Assembly: GCA_902465325.1 (NCBI GenBank)
Contig: CABQMV010000070.1
Span: forward strand, 1-10,720
Direction: 5' to 3'
Origin: an uncultured Oscillospiraceae bacterium
Lineage (GTDB): Bacteria > Bacillota > Clostridia > UBA1212 > SIG427
DNA: 10,720 bases
How positions within the stretch are numbered: the stretch's first letter is position 1; the number at the start of each line of letters is the position of its first letter. Positions 1 to 6,519 of this stretch are shown here, piece by piece. The notes under the pieces are model-generated. The model was not told where the DNA came from, ran no database searches, and saw nothing but the letters and a program-made list of their open reading frames with translations. A program made the translations under genes and the position numbers.

Positions 1-1368
1 GAAGGCCAGTCCCAGTGCAATAACAAAAACAATGGCGGGCAGGAAAATCTGCAGACCCGCCGCACTCTGGGAAACGATGCCCGCAACAAACCGGTCCGCC
101 CCCAGAAGCTCTTTTGTCATGCCGCTCAGAGTCCAGGCAAATACCAAAATCATAATGGCCGGCACCATAGAGCGAAAACCGTCTACAAAAGAAGATGCAA
201 ATTCTTTAAAGGTAAGCACTCTGCGGGGAACATAAATAAAAAAGGTAAGCAGCAGCGCAGCTACAGAGCCGTACACCAGCCCGCGGGAGGCATCGCAGTT
301 GGCAAACGCACTGACAAAGCTTTCCCCGCTAAAAAATCCTCCTGTATAAATCATGCCAATGACACAGGATATAATCAGAATAACGACCGGCAGAACCAGA
401 TCAATCACCTTTCCTCTGGAGGAAACTTTGATTTCCTGCTGTCCCTCGTAGGGCCTGTCCGCCGTAGTATACAAATCGCCCTTTTCTGCATTTTCCTCAT
501 GGAGCCTCATGGGCCCGTAGTCAAAATTCATGGCGGTGATTACAATAATCATGATCAGAGTGAGCAGCGCATAAAAGTTATACGGAATGGAACGGATAAA
601 AAGATCCAGACCGCTGGCATCTTCCTCTACTACACCTGCCACAGCAGCCGCCCAGGACGAAATGGGCGCAATAATACATACCGGCGCCGCAGTGGCATCG
701 ATGATATAGGCCAGCTTTGCTCTGGAAACACCGTATTTGTCTGTCACCGGACGCATTACACTGCCTACTGTCAGACAGTTAAAATAGTCGTCCACAAAAA
801 TAAGGGCGCCCAACCCCAGTGTGGCAAACTGCGCTCCCTTTTTGGATTTGATTTTGCCAGCCGCCCACTGTCCGTAAGCAGCAGAACCGCCGGCTTGATT
901 CATAAGTACAACTAAAATGCCCAGCACAACTAAAAAAATCAGGATGCCCACATTTCCTCCTGATATCTTTGGTATCATCGCCTCATTAAAAATCGCAGTA
1001 AAGGCCCGTCCCGGGTTGCCGTTGGCGTACAGCAGCGCACCGGTCACAATGCCGAGGAACAGAGAAACATAAACCTCTTTTGTAATCAGCGCCAGCACAA
1101 TTGCCACCACAGGCGGAAGCAGAGCCCAGACAGTTGAATATGCGGAAATTTCATACGCCCGCTTAACGGCCAAGGCCTCTTCGTACGCCTCGGTATCATT
1201 GGTAAAGGAATCGTAGGCCGCTATAATCTCCAGGGCCTCCTGGTACTCCGCCTCTGTCTGTCCGGCAGGTTCAGAGACAGACGCCATTGCCATAAAGCTC
1301 CCTGTTGACAGAAATAAAAAAACAGTCAACAGAATCAGAAGAACCCTTCTGCTTCTAAAAATTTTCAT
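1..1368 (-). CDS. NhaC-family Na+/H+ antiporter-like membrane transporter (3' end cut by window edge)
   Basis: The reverse strand reads 456 codons from ATG at 1368 to the left edge without a stop, so the C-terminus is missing. A GGGAGGAA ribosome binding site lies about 4 nt upstream of the ATG. Residues 1-29 look like a signal peptide or first membrane segment: a basic start (KIFRSRR), then a hydrophobic run ending AMA. Residues 30-75 are a hydrophilic, acidic extracytoplasmic stretch. About ten hydrophobic segments follow from residue 78. The conserved core VDDYFNCLTVGSVMRPVTD (192-210) and the later IISPISSW-like patch (232-239) are characteristic of the NhaC family (Pfam Na_H_antiporter, PF03553). 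Members exchange Na+ for H+ or act as related secondary transporters at the cytoplasmic membrane. The actual substrate cannot be told from sequence, since some relatives are thought to carry amino acids. It is monocistronic at its 5' side, with its own promoter at 1409-1436. Confidence 0.85.
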   Translation of the reverse strand, partial: MKIFRSRRVLLILLTVFLFLSTGSFMAMASVSEPAGQTEAEYQEALEIIAAYDSFTNDTEAYEEALAVKRAYEISAYSTVWALLPPVVAIVLALITKEVYVSLFLGIVTGALLYANGNPGRAFTAIFNEAMIPKISGGNVGILIFLVVLGILVVLMNQAGGSAAYGQWAAGKIKSKKGAQFATLGLGALIFVDDYFNCLTVGSVMRPVTDKYGVSRAKLAYIIDATAAPVCIIAPISSWAAAVAGVVEEDASGLDLFIRSIPYNFYALLTLIMIIVITAMNFDYGPMRLHEENAEKGDLYTTADRPYEGQQEIKVSSRGKVIDLVLPVVILIISCVIGMIYTGGFFSGESFVSAFANCDASRGLVYGSVAALLLTFFIYVPRRVLTFKEFASSFVDGFRSMVPAIMILVFAWTLSGMTKELLGADRFVAGIVSQSAAGLQIFLPAIVFVIALGLAF

Positions 1369-1408
1369 ACATTTCCTCCCTTATATTTCAATGCTGTAAG
1401 ATATCTCT

Positions 1409-1436
1409 ATTATATATAAAGTCCGACATAATGCAA
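1409..1436 (-). promoter_or_regulatory. Sigma-A type promoter of the NhaC-family gene
   Basis: On the minus strand a perfect -10 box TATAAT (1409-1414) is preceded after 16 nt by a weak -35 TTGCAT (1431-1436). It lies about 40 nt upstream of the antiporter ATG and just downstream of the phosphohexomutase terminator. That separates the antiporter from the operon to its right. This is inferred from sequence only. Confidence 0.55.
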
Positions 1437-1486
1437 CATATTTTTAAATTTCTTTACAATATAATGGAGGTTTTGCCTGCCTCAGC

Positions 1487-1535
1487 AAAAAATAAACCGG
1501 CAGAACAGGCGAAAAATATCGTCCCTTCTGCCGGT
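1487..1535 (-). terminator. Rho-independent terminator of the tcdA-phosphohexomutase operon
   Basis: A 10-bp perfect inverted repeat (1496-1505 with 1526-1535, ACCGGCAGAA/TTCTGCCGGT) continues inward through a few more pairs (1508-1511 with 1520-1523) to an A/T loop. On the minus strand it is followed by TTATTTTTT (1487-1495). It begins about 20 nt after the phosphohexomutase stop codon, so it ends the four-gene operon before the antiporter promoter. Confidence 0.85.
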
Positions 1536-1556
1536 GTGGCCGTTGGCCAAAATTGA

Positions 1557-3065
1557 TTACTTCAGAGAAGAGGTATCCAACTCTGAAAACTGCTTCAAAA
1601 AGGGCTTCAGGCGCTCCAGAATTTCAGCTGCACCGCCTGCTGTATTGGATTCAATATTTAAAGGCATCAGCGGATCATGCAGGGACATGCGCAGCAAAAA
1701 CCAACCGTCGCCGCTTGCTCTGTCACAGCGAATGCGGATTCCCTCATAGTTCTCCGGCTCCGGCTGCCAGCCCGGTACCGTATCAGAATAGGCCTTCAGC
1801 CGTTGGATAACGTCCAGCCCATAATCTTTAAAATCATCACACAGTAAATTAAATCGGTATTCTTTGGATTCCGCGGGCTCCTCCAACTCCGAAATCAGCT
1901 GGTCAATGTGCTTCCCCTCTTTACGAAGCGCCGCCATTTTAATAAGAATTTTCGCAATGAGATAGGCTCCGTCATCCAGAAAATAATTTTCCTTTAAGGC
2001 TCCGTGTCCGGAGGTCTCGATCGCCACTGGGGTATAGGTCCCCTGTTCGTTAAGCCGGATCGCTTCGTTAATCACGTTCTTGTATCCCCGTTTAAATCTG
2101 TGATGTACGCCGCCCAGCTTCTGTTCTATAAAGGTTTTCAGTCCGCTGGAGGTAATAGAGTCTGTAACGATTGTAGCGCCAGGATGTTCCTCTATGGCAA
2201 TGGCGGCAATCAAGGCAATGATCCGGTTCCGGTTGATTTCTCTGCCATTCCGGTCTACTGCGCCTGCCCGATCCACATCCGTGTCAAACACAATGCCAAA
2301 ATCCGCACCGTTGTCCAGCACAGCTTTCTGAGTCGCTTCCATTGCGCTCTTATCCTCAGGATTCGGAATATGATTGGGAAAATGTCCGTCAGGATTTAAA
2401 AACTGGCTGCCGTTGGTAACTGCCCCTAAAGGCTTCAGAACCTGCTCCGCATAAAAGCCTCCCGCTCCGTTCCCTGCATCGACTACAATTTTCATACCGT
2501 TAAGGGGCCTTTCCTCTCCTGTAGCTTTTCTTATTTTGCTGACCAGATCGGCAGCGTAAATCCGGATAAAATTCAGTTCCCTTACCCTTCCTGTCTCAGA
2601 CGACACAGGAAGGTCTTCCGCCTCCGCCTTCTCCAGCAGTGCAGTAATATCGCCTTTCTCCAGGCCGCCCTCTTGTGTAAAAAATTTCAAGCCGTTTCGG
2701 TTAAAGGGCAAATGACTGGCAGTAAGCATAATAGAACCGTCGCATTCACAGCCAGAAAGAACGGTAGTCATAAACATAGCCGGCGTAGAAGCCATTCCAC
2801 AGTCCACAGCCTGTACTCCAGCCTCTGTTAACCCCTGTAATACAGCGCGCTTCAGCGCAGGGCCTGTCAACCTGGAATCCATGCCAACAGCAACCGTAAG
2901 CTCCTCCGTTTTCTTATGTAATTTTTCGGACAGCCACATGACAAAAGCTTTTGCAATCACTTCCACCTTGTCCTCTGTCAGGTTGACAGGCTGCCCCTCT
3001 ATGCCTTCCATGGCAACTCCTCTGATATCGCTTCCATTCTGCAGCTTTTTCCAAGCCTCTAACAT
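1557..3065 (-). CDS. Phosphoglucomutase/phosphomannomutase family (alpha-D-phosphohexomutase) protein
   Basis: This is a 502-residue cytosolic enzyme that interconverts hexose 1- and 6-phosphates, feeding glucose-1-P or mannose-1-P to glycan and nucleotide-sugar synthesis. The four family landmarks are in order: the active-site serine loop TASHLP (115-120, phospho-acceptor Ser117), the metal loop DTDVDR (261-266), the sugar-specificity loop ETSGH (350-354) and the C-terminal phosphate loop RASGDGWFLLR (449-459). The usual forms are TASHNP, DGDGDR, E-x-SGH and R-x-SGTEP. The variants SHLPFNRNG and DTDVDR fit a distinct PGM/PMM subgroup, so preference for glucose or mannose cannot be assigned. 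The start is ATG 3065, with AGAGGAG about 8 nt upstream. It is the last gene of the operon, 14 nt after the DUF402 gene, and is followed by a strong terminator. Confidence 0.9.
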   Translation of the reverse strand: MLEAWKKLQNGSDIRGVAMEGIEGQPVNLTEDKVEVIAKAFVMWLSEKLHKKTEELTVAVGMDSRLTGPALKRAVLQGLTEAGVQAVDCGMASTPAMFMTTVLSGCECDGSIMLTASHLPFNRNGLKFFTQEGGLEKGDITALLEKAEAEDLPVSSETGRVRELNFIRIYAADLVSKIRKATGEERPLNGMKIVVDAGNGAGGFYAEQVLKPLGAVTNGSQFLNPDGHFPNHIPNPEDKSAMEATQKAVLDNGADFGIVFDTDVDRAGAVDRNGREINRNRIIALIAAIAIEEHPGATIVTDSITSSGLKTFIEQKLGGVHHRFKRGYKNVINEAIRLNEQGTYTPVAIETSGHGALKENYFLDDGAYLIAKILIKMAALRKEGKHIDQLISELEEPAESKEYRFNLLCDDFKDYGLDVIQRLKAYSDTVPGWQPEPENYEGIRIRCDRASGDGWFLLRMSLHDPLMPLNIESNTAGGAAEILERLKPFLKQFSELDTSSLK

Positions 3066-3079
3066 AAACTCAACTCCTC

Positions 3080-3604
3080 TTATAATGAATTCATTTTTTC
3101 AATAAAAAATGGGACAAAGCCGGGAGGCGGCTCATACTCCTGCCGCGGGGCATCAAAGAAAGGGAAATCCCCTTCTGCTACCTTTTCCAGAATTCTCTGG
3201 GTCATACCTTCCGCGTACAAAGCTTCTGTTTCACTGATCAGCCCCTGCTCCAAAGCCTGACTCAGCTCCTCTCTGTCTAAAATCTCAATTTCAAAAGCCG
3301 CATCTACTACCACATCCACCAGCAGATCCCGCACCACCAGTTTCTGCTTTTCCCGGCAAAAAACCGTATCAATAATATCCCAATACCAGTATTTGAAATC
3401 TCCTGCTCTGTCAAAAAAGGCGCTTACCTTATAGCCCTCTGTCAGGGAGGTGTGAGAAAGTCCCCATCCCACATCCATCCTGGGTCTTATCGGCACCCAT
3501 CTGGTAACCAGCGCTTCTCCGTCAAAGAAAAGCTGCTCGTCGCCGGAAATATCTACTTCCTCATAAGGAATCAGCCTCTTGCGTATGACAGTCAGTTTCT
3601 CCAT
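3080..3604 (-). CDS. DUF402-domain protein, probable metal-dependent nucleoside (tri/di)phosphatase
   Basis: This 174-residue soluble protein matches the DUF402 pattern. It has a beta-rich N-terminus with VTRW and the conserved block YKVSAFFDR...WYWDIIDT (about 58-80). The acidic strand DLLVDVVVD (93-101) follows, then the ILDREEL helix start (108-114). In characterised DUF402 enzymes (the Ntdp group of Gram-positive bacteria) the conserved Asp residues, here around D76, D79, D93 and D97, bind divalent metal and the enzymes hydrolyse nucleoside di- or triphosphates. Applying that activity here is by family only. Its ATG lies 3 nt after the stop of the upstream lipoprotein gene and has only a weak Shine-Dalgarno (TAGGG), so translational coupling is likely. 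The phosphohexomutase gene follows after 14 nt. Confidence 0.75.
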   Translation of the reverse strand: MEKLTVIRKRLIPYEEVDISGDEQLFFDGEALVTRWVPIRPRMDVGWGLSHTSLTEGYKVSAFFDRAGDFKYWYWDIIDTVFCREKQKLVVRDLLVDVVVDAAFEIEILDREELSQALEQGLISETEALYAEGMTQRILEKVAEGDFPFFDAPRQEYEPPPGFVPFFIEKMNSL

Positions 3605-3607
3605 ACC

Positions 3608-4255
3608 CTACAATCCATATTCCTCCTTCAGATAATAGATTCGGCTCAGAACAGCCTGAGCCTCAGGCAAAGCCTCGTCTGCCTCTGCCAGCTTAACGGT
3701 GCCGTCTTTACAGATACCGATAAAGGTCACCGGATAATAGACCTTCTCCGCCTCAGAAATATCAAGCAGAGACTCTTCCGGAACGGAAGCAAACAGTGCC
3801 TTCAGATAAGTAAACTCCTGATAGAAGATATAGGAGGCCGCCGCCTCTGATATCCCGCGTCCCACTCTGGGATTAAAACAGTCGGATGAGCTTAAGCAGC
3901 ATTTTTTGAATACCGCATGTTCATTGGAGGAGGCGCTGTACACAGAAAGGAATGTCAGCGGAGTATCCTCATCGTAATATTCTACGGCAAAGATTGTTCC
4001 TGTCTTTAATTCCGACAGTCTGAGCAATCCGCTTACCAGTCCTTTGTCGGACTCTGCAACTTCAGGATATGTCCCATGCTCCGGACTGGCCTCCGGTGGG
4101 GAGCCATTGCCCTGGGTCTGCTTGAGATTCTCCGGGAGCGCTGTGACAGAGGCAGACGGAGTATTCCCGCCCCCTTCCTTACAGGCTCCGCAGAGCAGCA
4201 GTAAGACTGCCAGACTAATGAGAGCTATGTATTTTAAACCGCTGATAGATCTCAT
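3608..4255 (-). CDS. Putative lipoprotein of unknown function
   Basis: This is a 215-residue protein I cannot assign to a family. The N-terminus (MRSISGLKYIALISLAVLLLLCGAC) has a basic end, a hydrophobic stretch and a Cys at position 25 preceded by C-G-A. It is a plausible lipobox, but Cys at -3 is not typical. After it comes a low-complexity linker rich in Gly, Ser, Thr and Pro (26-65), usual for surface-tethered proteins. A folded-looking domain follows (about 66-215) with aromatic and acidic content and a Cys pair (KKCCLSSSDC). It is probably anchored on the outer face of the membrane. Its ATG overlaps the tcdA stop by 4 nt (ATGA), so it is translated from the same message. There is no clear functional link to tRNA modification. 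Confidence 0.7.
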   Translation of the reverse strand: MRSISGLKYIALISLAVLLLLCGACKEGGGNTPSASVTALPENLKQTQGNGSPPEASPEHGTYPEVAESDKGLVSGLLRLSELKTGTIFAVEYYDEDTPLTFLSVYSASSNEHAVFKKCCLSSSDCFNPRVGRGISEAAASYIFYQEFTYLKALFASVPEESLLDISEAEKVYYPVTFIGICKDGTVKLAEADEALPEAQAVLSRIYYLKEEYGL

Positions 4256-4965
4256 GCTTCCAAAACTCCTATGTCTTTTATGACCTCTCCCGCCAGAATC
4301 AGCCCCATCACAGAGGGGACAAACGCCACACTGCCGGGAATGGGCTTCCCAGAAGGAGAAAAAACACCGCTGTCTCTAGCTGATTCCGTTGAGTATACCA
4401 CTTTTAAATGATCAACGCCGCGTTTTCGTAGCTCCCGCCGCATTACCCTGGCCAACGGACACATAGAGGTCTTGGTAATATCCGCCACACGAAAAGCAGT
4501 AGGATCCAGCTTGTTTCCCGCCCCCATAGCAGAAATAAGGGGAACGCCTGCCTGCCCTGCCCGCACAGCCAGCTCCAGCTTGGCAGCCACTGTATCCACC
4601 GCATCTATAATATAAGAATATTGAGAAAGATCATATTCGTCTGCATTGTCCGGCATATAAAAACGCTGATAGCAGGTTACCAGGCAGTGAGGATTAATAC
4701 GGTGCAGTCGTTCCCTCCAGACCTGTGTCTTGGGCCTGCCAACAGTATCTATTTCAGCAATCAGCTGCCGGTTAATATTGGTAATATCCACTTGATCTCC
4801 GTCAAAAAGATCAAGGGCGCCCACCCCGCTCCGGGCCAAAGCCTCTACTGCGTATCCGCCTACTCCGCCCAGACCAAAAACAGCAATACGGGCCGCTGCC
4901 AGCTTCTGCATGGCCGGGCCGCCCAGCAGATATTCGGTTCTGGTAAAAGCCTCACTCTTTTCCAT
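4252..4965 (-). CDS. tcdA: tRNA threonylcarbamoyladenosine dehydratase (TcdA/CsdL, ThiF-MoeB-HesA fold)
   Basis: This 237-residue cytosolic enzyme belongs to the E1-like adenylating superfamily. Visible landmarks are the nucleotide-binding loop GLGGVGG (31-37), the catalytic Arg in NINRQ (63-67), the Asp/Lys motif DAVDTVAAK (121-129), SAMGAGNKLDP (145-155) and the SMCPLARVMRRELRKRG segment (167-183). The SAMGAGNKLDP and CPLARV segments, together with a single-domain length near 240-270 residues, point to TcdA rather than ThiF or MoeB. TcdA uses ATP to cyclise t6A37 of ANN-decoding tRNAs to ct6A, with sulfur-acceptor or CsdE-type partners in some species. The start is ATG 4965 with GAGGAG about 7 nt upstream. 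It is the first gene of the operon, behind the promoter at 4987-5016, and its stop overlaps the next start. Confidence 0.9.
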   Translation of the reverse strand: MEKSEAFTRTEYLLGGPAMQKLAAARIAVFGLGGVGGYAVEALARSGVGALDLFDGDQVDITNINRQLIAEIDTVGRPKTQVWRERLHRINPHCLVTCYQRFYMPDNADEYDLSQYSYIIDAVDTVAAKLELAVRAGQAGVPLISAMGAGNKLDPTAFRVADITKTSMCPLARVMRRELRKRGVDHLKVVYSTESARDSGVFSPSGKPIPGSVAFVPSVMGLILAGEVIKDIGVLEA

Positions 4966-4986
4966 GAAAATCTCCTCTTTTATAAA

Positions 4987-5016
4987 ATTATAACATGTGA
5001 AAACAGTGAAAGTAAA
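4987..5016 (-). promoter_or_regulatory. Extended -10 promoter of the tcdA operon
   Basis: On the minus strand TATAAT (4987-4992) carries a TG one base upstream (TGTTATAAT), making an extended -10. TTTACT (5011-5016) lies 18 nt further up as a -35 candidate. It sits about 20 nt before the tcdA start codon, whose ribosome binding site is GAGGAG. Confidence 0.6.
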
Positions 5017-5148
5017 GACTTACAAGGAAATATAGACCGGCCTGCCCGCCAAAAACCGTATTGCCGTCAGAGGGAGGCTGGGGCCTTTACCAAATCAGAT
5101 GATACAGAAATTTCTACAATGTATCATACTATTATCATCCATTCATTA

Positions 5149-6000
5149 TCACTCCGATTCAATATATTTTATAAAAAGGTCTGTAGAACGATGTGTTACG
5201 CATATTACATGGATTTGCTTGCCTTTCAGTTTACCTGAAAGGCGCTTAATATCTCCTTTAATGAGATTATGATCTGGTTGTGACCAAATTCCTGAAAGAA
5301 AGACTGTTCCACAAGGCATAGTATTAAACTCTTCAATTGAACGGAATTTACCATTCGTGAAATCGTCTGCAAGTTCTTTTATGTTTTTACGAATATTGGC
5401 GGCAGTGCCTACGTCGTATTGATTGGCATGAGAATAGGCTTCCTGCCATGGGTTGTTTGGTAGTTCTTTTTTTCCGCTCTTGTCTCTACCTGACACCTTC
5501 GCCGAAAGGTCATTCATGGCCAGATTAACTTTTCCTGCATGAGATATGTCTTTTGAATCTATGGATCCTGCCTTGCTCTCCATTAACCATTCCAGACCCT
5601 CTTTAGAATAATATCCATCGAAGCCCTTCTTAATTGAATTCTCCTCAAGGTTTAAAAATAAGCATTCTTGCTTAAATCCAGCGAGCCTAATATATAGATG
5701 AACAAAAAACTCGGCCGTTGCACCCATAATCCATTCTGGATTCTTGGAAGAGAACAGATTCCTTACACGCATTTTTACCGTAGAGAGACTTGACCCTGAA
5801 TTGCCCTCACATATCAACACGAAATTCGCATCAAGAGCAGCTTTTGTCGCCTCATCTATATTTTCAATATCAATAATTGTAAGGACTGCGTTGTCGGAAA
5901 TAACATATTTTTCAAAAACAAATGGAGCCATATAATTATAACCTCTCACAAAACAAGAAATAGCATCAAACAGATCACGCTTCCGTCCCAAAGGATGCAT
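5149..6000 (-). CDS. PD-(D/E)XK nuclease-like protein resembling HamA/DUF1837 (possibly N-terminally rearranged)
   Basis: This is an open frame of about 283 codons ending at TGA 5149. Counting from the first possible start, a TTG at 6012, a nuclease-type core is visible at E101 (ATAEFF), D132 in GFDGYY and E145-S-K147 in WLMESKAG. That matches the spacing E-x30-D-x12-E-x-K of PD-(D/E)XK nucleases and resembles the GxD...ESK signature of HamA-type (DUF1837) proteins, the nuclease of Hachiman phage defence. HamA normally works with a HamB helicase, and none is encoded nearby. Start choice is unclear: ATG 6000 has only a weak GGGA, TTG 6012 is also possible, and ATG 5931 has GAGAGG at 10 nt. The first ~18 codons overlap an hsdM start read in another frame, so the 5' end may be a recombination product. 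The family call is by eye and could be wrong. Confidence 0.5.
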   Translation of the reverse strand: MHPLGRKRDLFDAISCFVRGYNYMAPFVFEKYVISDNAVLTIIDIENIDEATKAALDANFVLICEGNSGSSLSTVKMRVRNLFSSKNPEWIMGATAEFFVHLYIRLAGFKQECLFLNLEENSIKKGFDGYYSKEGLEWLMESKAGSIDSKDISHAGKVNLAMNDLSAKVSGRDKSGKKELPNNPWQEAYSHANQYDVGTAANIRKNIKELADDFTNGKFRSIEEFNTMPCGTVFLSGIWSQPDHNLIKGDIKRLSGKLKGKQIHVICVTHRSTDLFIKYIESE

Positions 6001-6056
6001 GCTGCATCCCAAATCTGTTTTTCAAAACCTATATTGGCATTATTTTTATCAGCCAT
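5946..6056 (-). pseudogene. Truncated 5' end of a type I restriction-modification methylase gene (hsdM remnant)
   Basis: A GGAGGAA site 7 nt upstream leads into ATG 6056 and a 36-codon frame ending TGA 5946. Its first residues, MADKNNANIGFEKQIWDAAC then ILW, match the usual start of HsdM proteins (GFE-x-x-[IL]-W-x-A-A-x-x-L). After about residue 23 the similarity stops and the reading becomes unrelated hydrophobic sequence up to the stop. From there the +1-shifted frame carries the nuclease-like protein. The hsdM body (about 480 further residues with the NPPF/NPPY methylase motif), hsdS and hsdR are absent. It is most likely a deletion or replacement scar. A short leader peptide coupled to nuclease translation is possible but less likely. 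Confidence 0.6.
5993..6009. repeat. Short inverted repeat at the hsdM/nuclease junction
   Basis: GGATGCA (5993-5999) and TGCATCC (6003-6009) form a 7-bp perfect inverted repeat around a 3-nt centre. It falls where the hsdM-like reading ends and the nuclease-like frame begins, with the ATG 6000 start inside it. It could be a breakpoint signature or simple coincidence. Confidence 0.4.
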
Positions 6057-6118
6057 GAACGATTCCTCCAGCTGTATCTTTTAAGAATATCATAATTTAA
6101 CTGTTAGAATCATCACAT

Positions 6119-6322
6119 CTATTCATCCATAAATTCCATAATGTCATCCATAGTAACACCGAGCGCTTTGCAGATTCGCCCAAGAACATCCGTGGTCACA
6201 TTGTCTCCATGCGTAAGTTTGTTCATCGTATAGTGACTCACATTTGCCATTTGTTCGAGATCCTTCTTTTTTAAGTCTCGATCAATAAGAAGTTTCCAGA
6301 GCTTTTTATAGCTTACATTCAT
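6119..6322 (-). CDS. Small XRE/Cro-type helix-turn-helix regulator
   Basis: This 67-residue protein is a single Cro/C1-type DNA-binding domain (HTH_26-like). The recognition region lies around LKKKDLEQMANVSHYTMNKL (17-36). The conserved second half is GDNVTTDVLGRICKALGV (39-56), and the acidic end is DDIMEFMDE. There is no second domain, so it probably binds as a dimer to its own promoter. Regulators of this kind often stand just upstream of type I R-M methylase genes in Clostridia. That fits the hsdM remnant starting 62 nt downstream on the same strand. Start ATG 6322 has GAGG 8 nt upstream. It has its own promoter at 6367-6395 with a small inverted repeat between promoter and start. Confidence 0.85.
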   Translation of the reverse strand: MNVSYKKLWKLLIDRDLKKKDLEQMANVSHYTMNKLTHGDNVTTDVLGRICKALGVTMDDIMEFMDE

Positions 6323-6335
6323 CGTCCTGACCTCG

Positions 6336-6354
6336 CTTACATTTTATCAGTAAG
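6336..6354. promoter_or_regulatory. Possible operator (short inverted repeat) of the XRE gene
   Basis: CTTAC (6336-6340) and GTAAG (6350-6354) form a 5-bp inverted repeat with 9 nt between, in the leader between the promoter and the XRE start. Its place suits autoregulation by the XRE protein. The arms are short, so chance is a real alternative. Confidence 0.25.
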
Positions 6355-6366
6355 TTGCTACAGTTT

Positions 6367-6395
6367 ATTATATTACATCGAGTCCGAAAATTCAA
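6367..6395 (-). promoter_or_regulatory. Sigma-A type promoter of the XRE regulator/remnant R-M operon
   Basis: On the minus strand TTGAAT (6390-6395) and TATAAT (6367-6372) are separated by 17 nt, close to consensus. The promoter lies about 45 nt upstream of the XRE start codon. With no obvious terminator before 5149, it could drive XRE, the hsdM remnant and the nuclease-like gene on one message. Confidence 0.65.
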
Positions 6396-6430
6396 ATAAA
6401 TGTTAGCGTTAAAAAACAAATATGCAGTAT

Positions 6431-6462
6431 GAAAGCCAGAGCTTATAAGTGCTCCGGCTTTC
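6431..6462. repeat. Stable stem-loop in the intergenic region
   Basis: GAAAGCC (6431-6437) pairs with GGCTTTC (6456-6462), and after one mismatch GAGC (6439-6442) pairs with GCTC (6451-6454), leaving an 8-nt loop. No U-tract follows directly on either strand. It may act as a weak or back-up terminator or an RNA-stabilising hairpin between the uncharacterised gene on its right and the XRE promoter on its left. Confidence 0.45.
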
Positions 6463-6483
6463 ATTGTGCTGTGTTCACGCGAG

Positions 6484-6511
6484 TAAAATACTGCCGAATT
6501 TAATTCGACAG
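6484..6511 (-). terminator. Rho-independent terminator after the uncharacterised 6520 gene
   Basis: On the minus strand CUGUCGAAU and AUUCGGCAG (6491-6511) form a 9-bp stem, including one G-U pair, with a 3-nt loop. UAUUUUA follows. It starts 8 nt after the stop codon of the gene ending at 6520, as expected for an intrinsic terminator. Confidence 0.7.
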
Positions 6512-6519
6512 TCTAAAAA

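Noticed and set aside
499..915. 138-codon plus-strand open frame
   Set aside because: It is antisense to the conserved core of the NhaC-family gene, has no ribosome binding site and shows no family features.
5099..5127. Inverted repeat ATGATACA/TGTATCAT after the nuclease-like gene as a terminator
   Set aside because: The stem is A/T-rich with a 13-nt loop, and no U-tract follows on the minus strand, so termination is not supported.
4621..5238. 205-codon plus-strand open frame
   Set aside because: It runs antisense through tcdA, its promoter and the end of the nuclease-like gene. The tcdA motifs on the other strand are unmistakable.
5946..6012. Programmed frameshift joining the hsdM-like start to the nuclease
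   Set aside because: There is no classic slippery heptamer with a downstream structure, and an HsdM N-terminus would be a meaningless fusion partner. Rearrangement is the simpler explanation.
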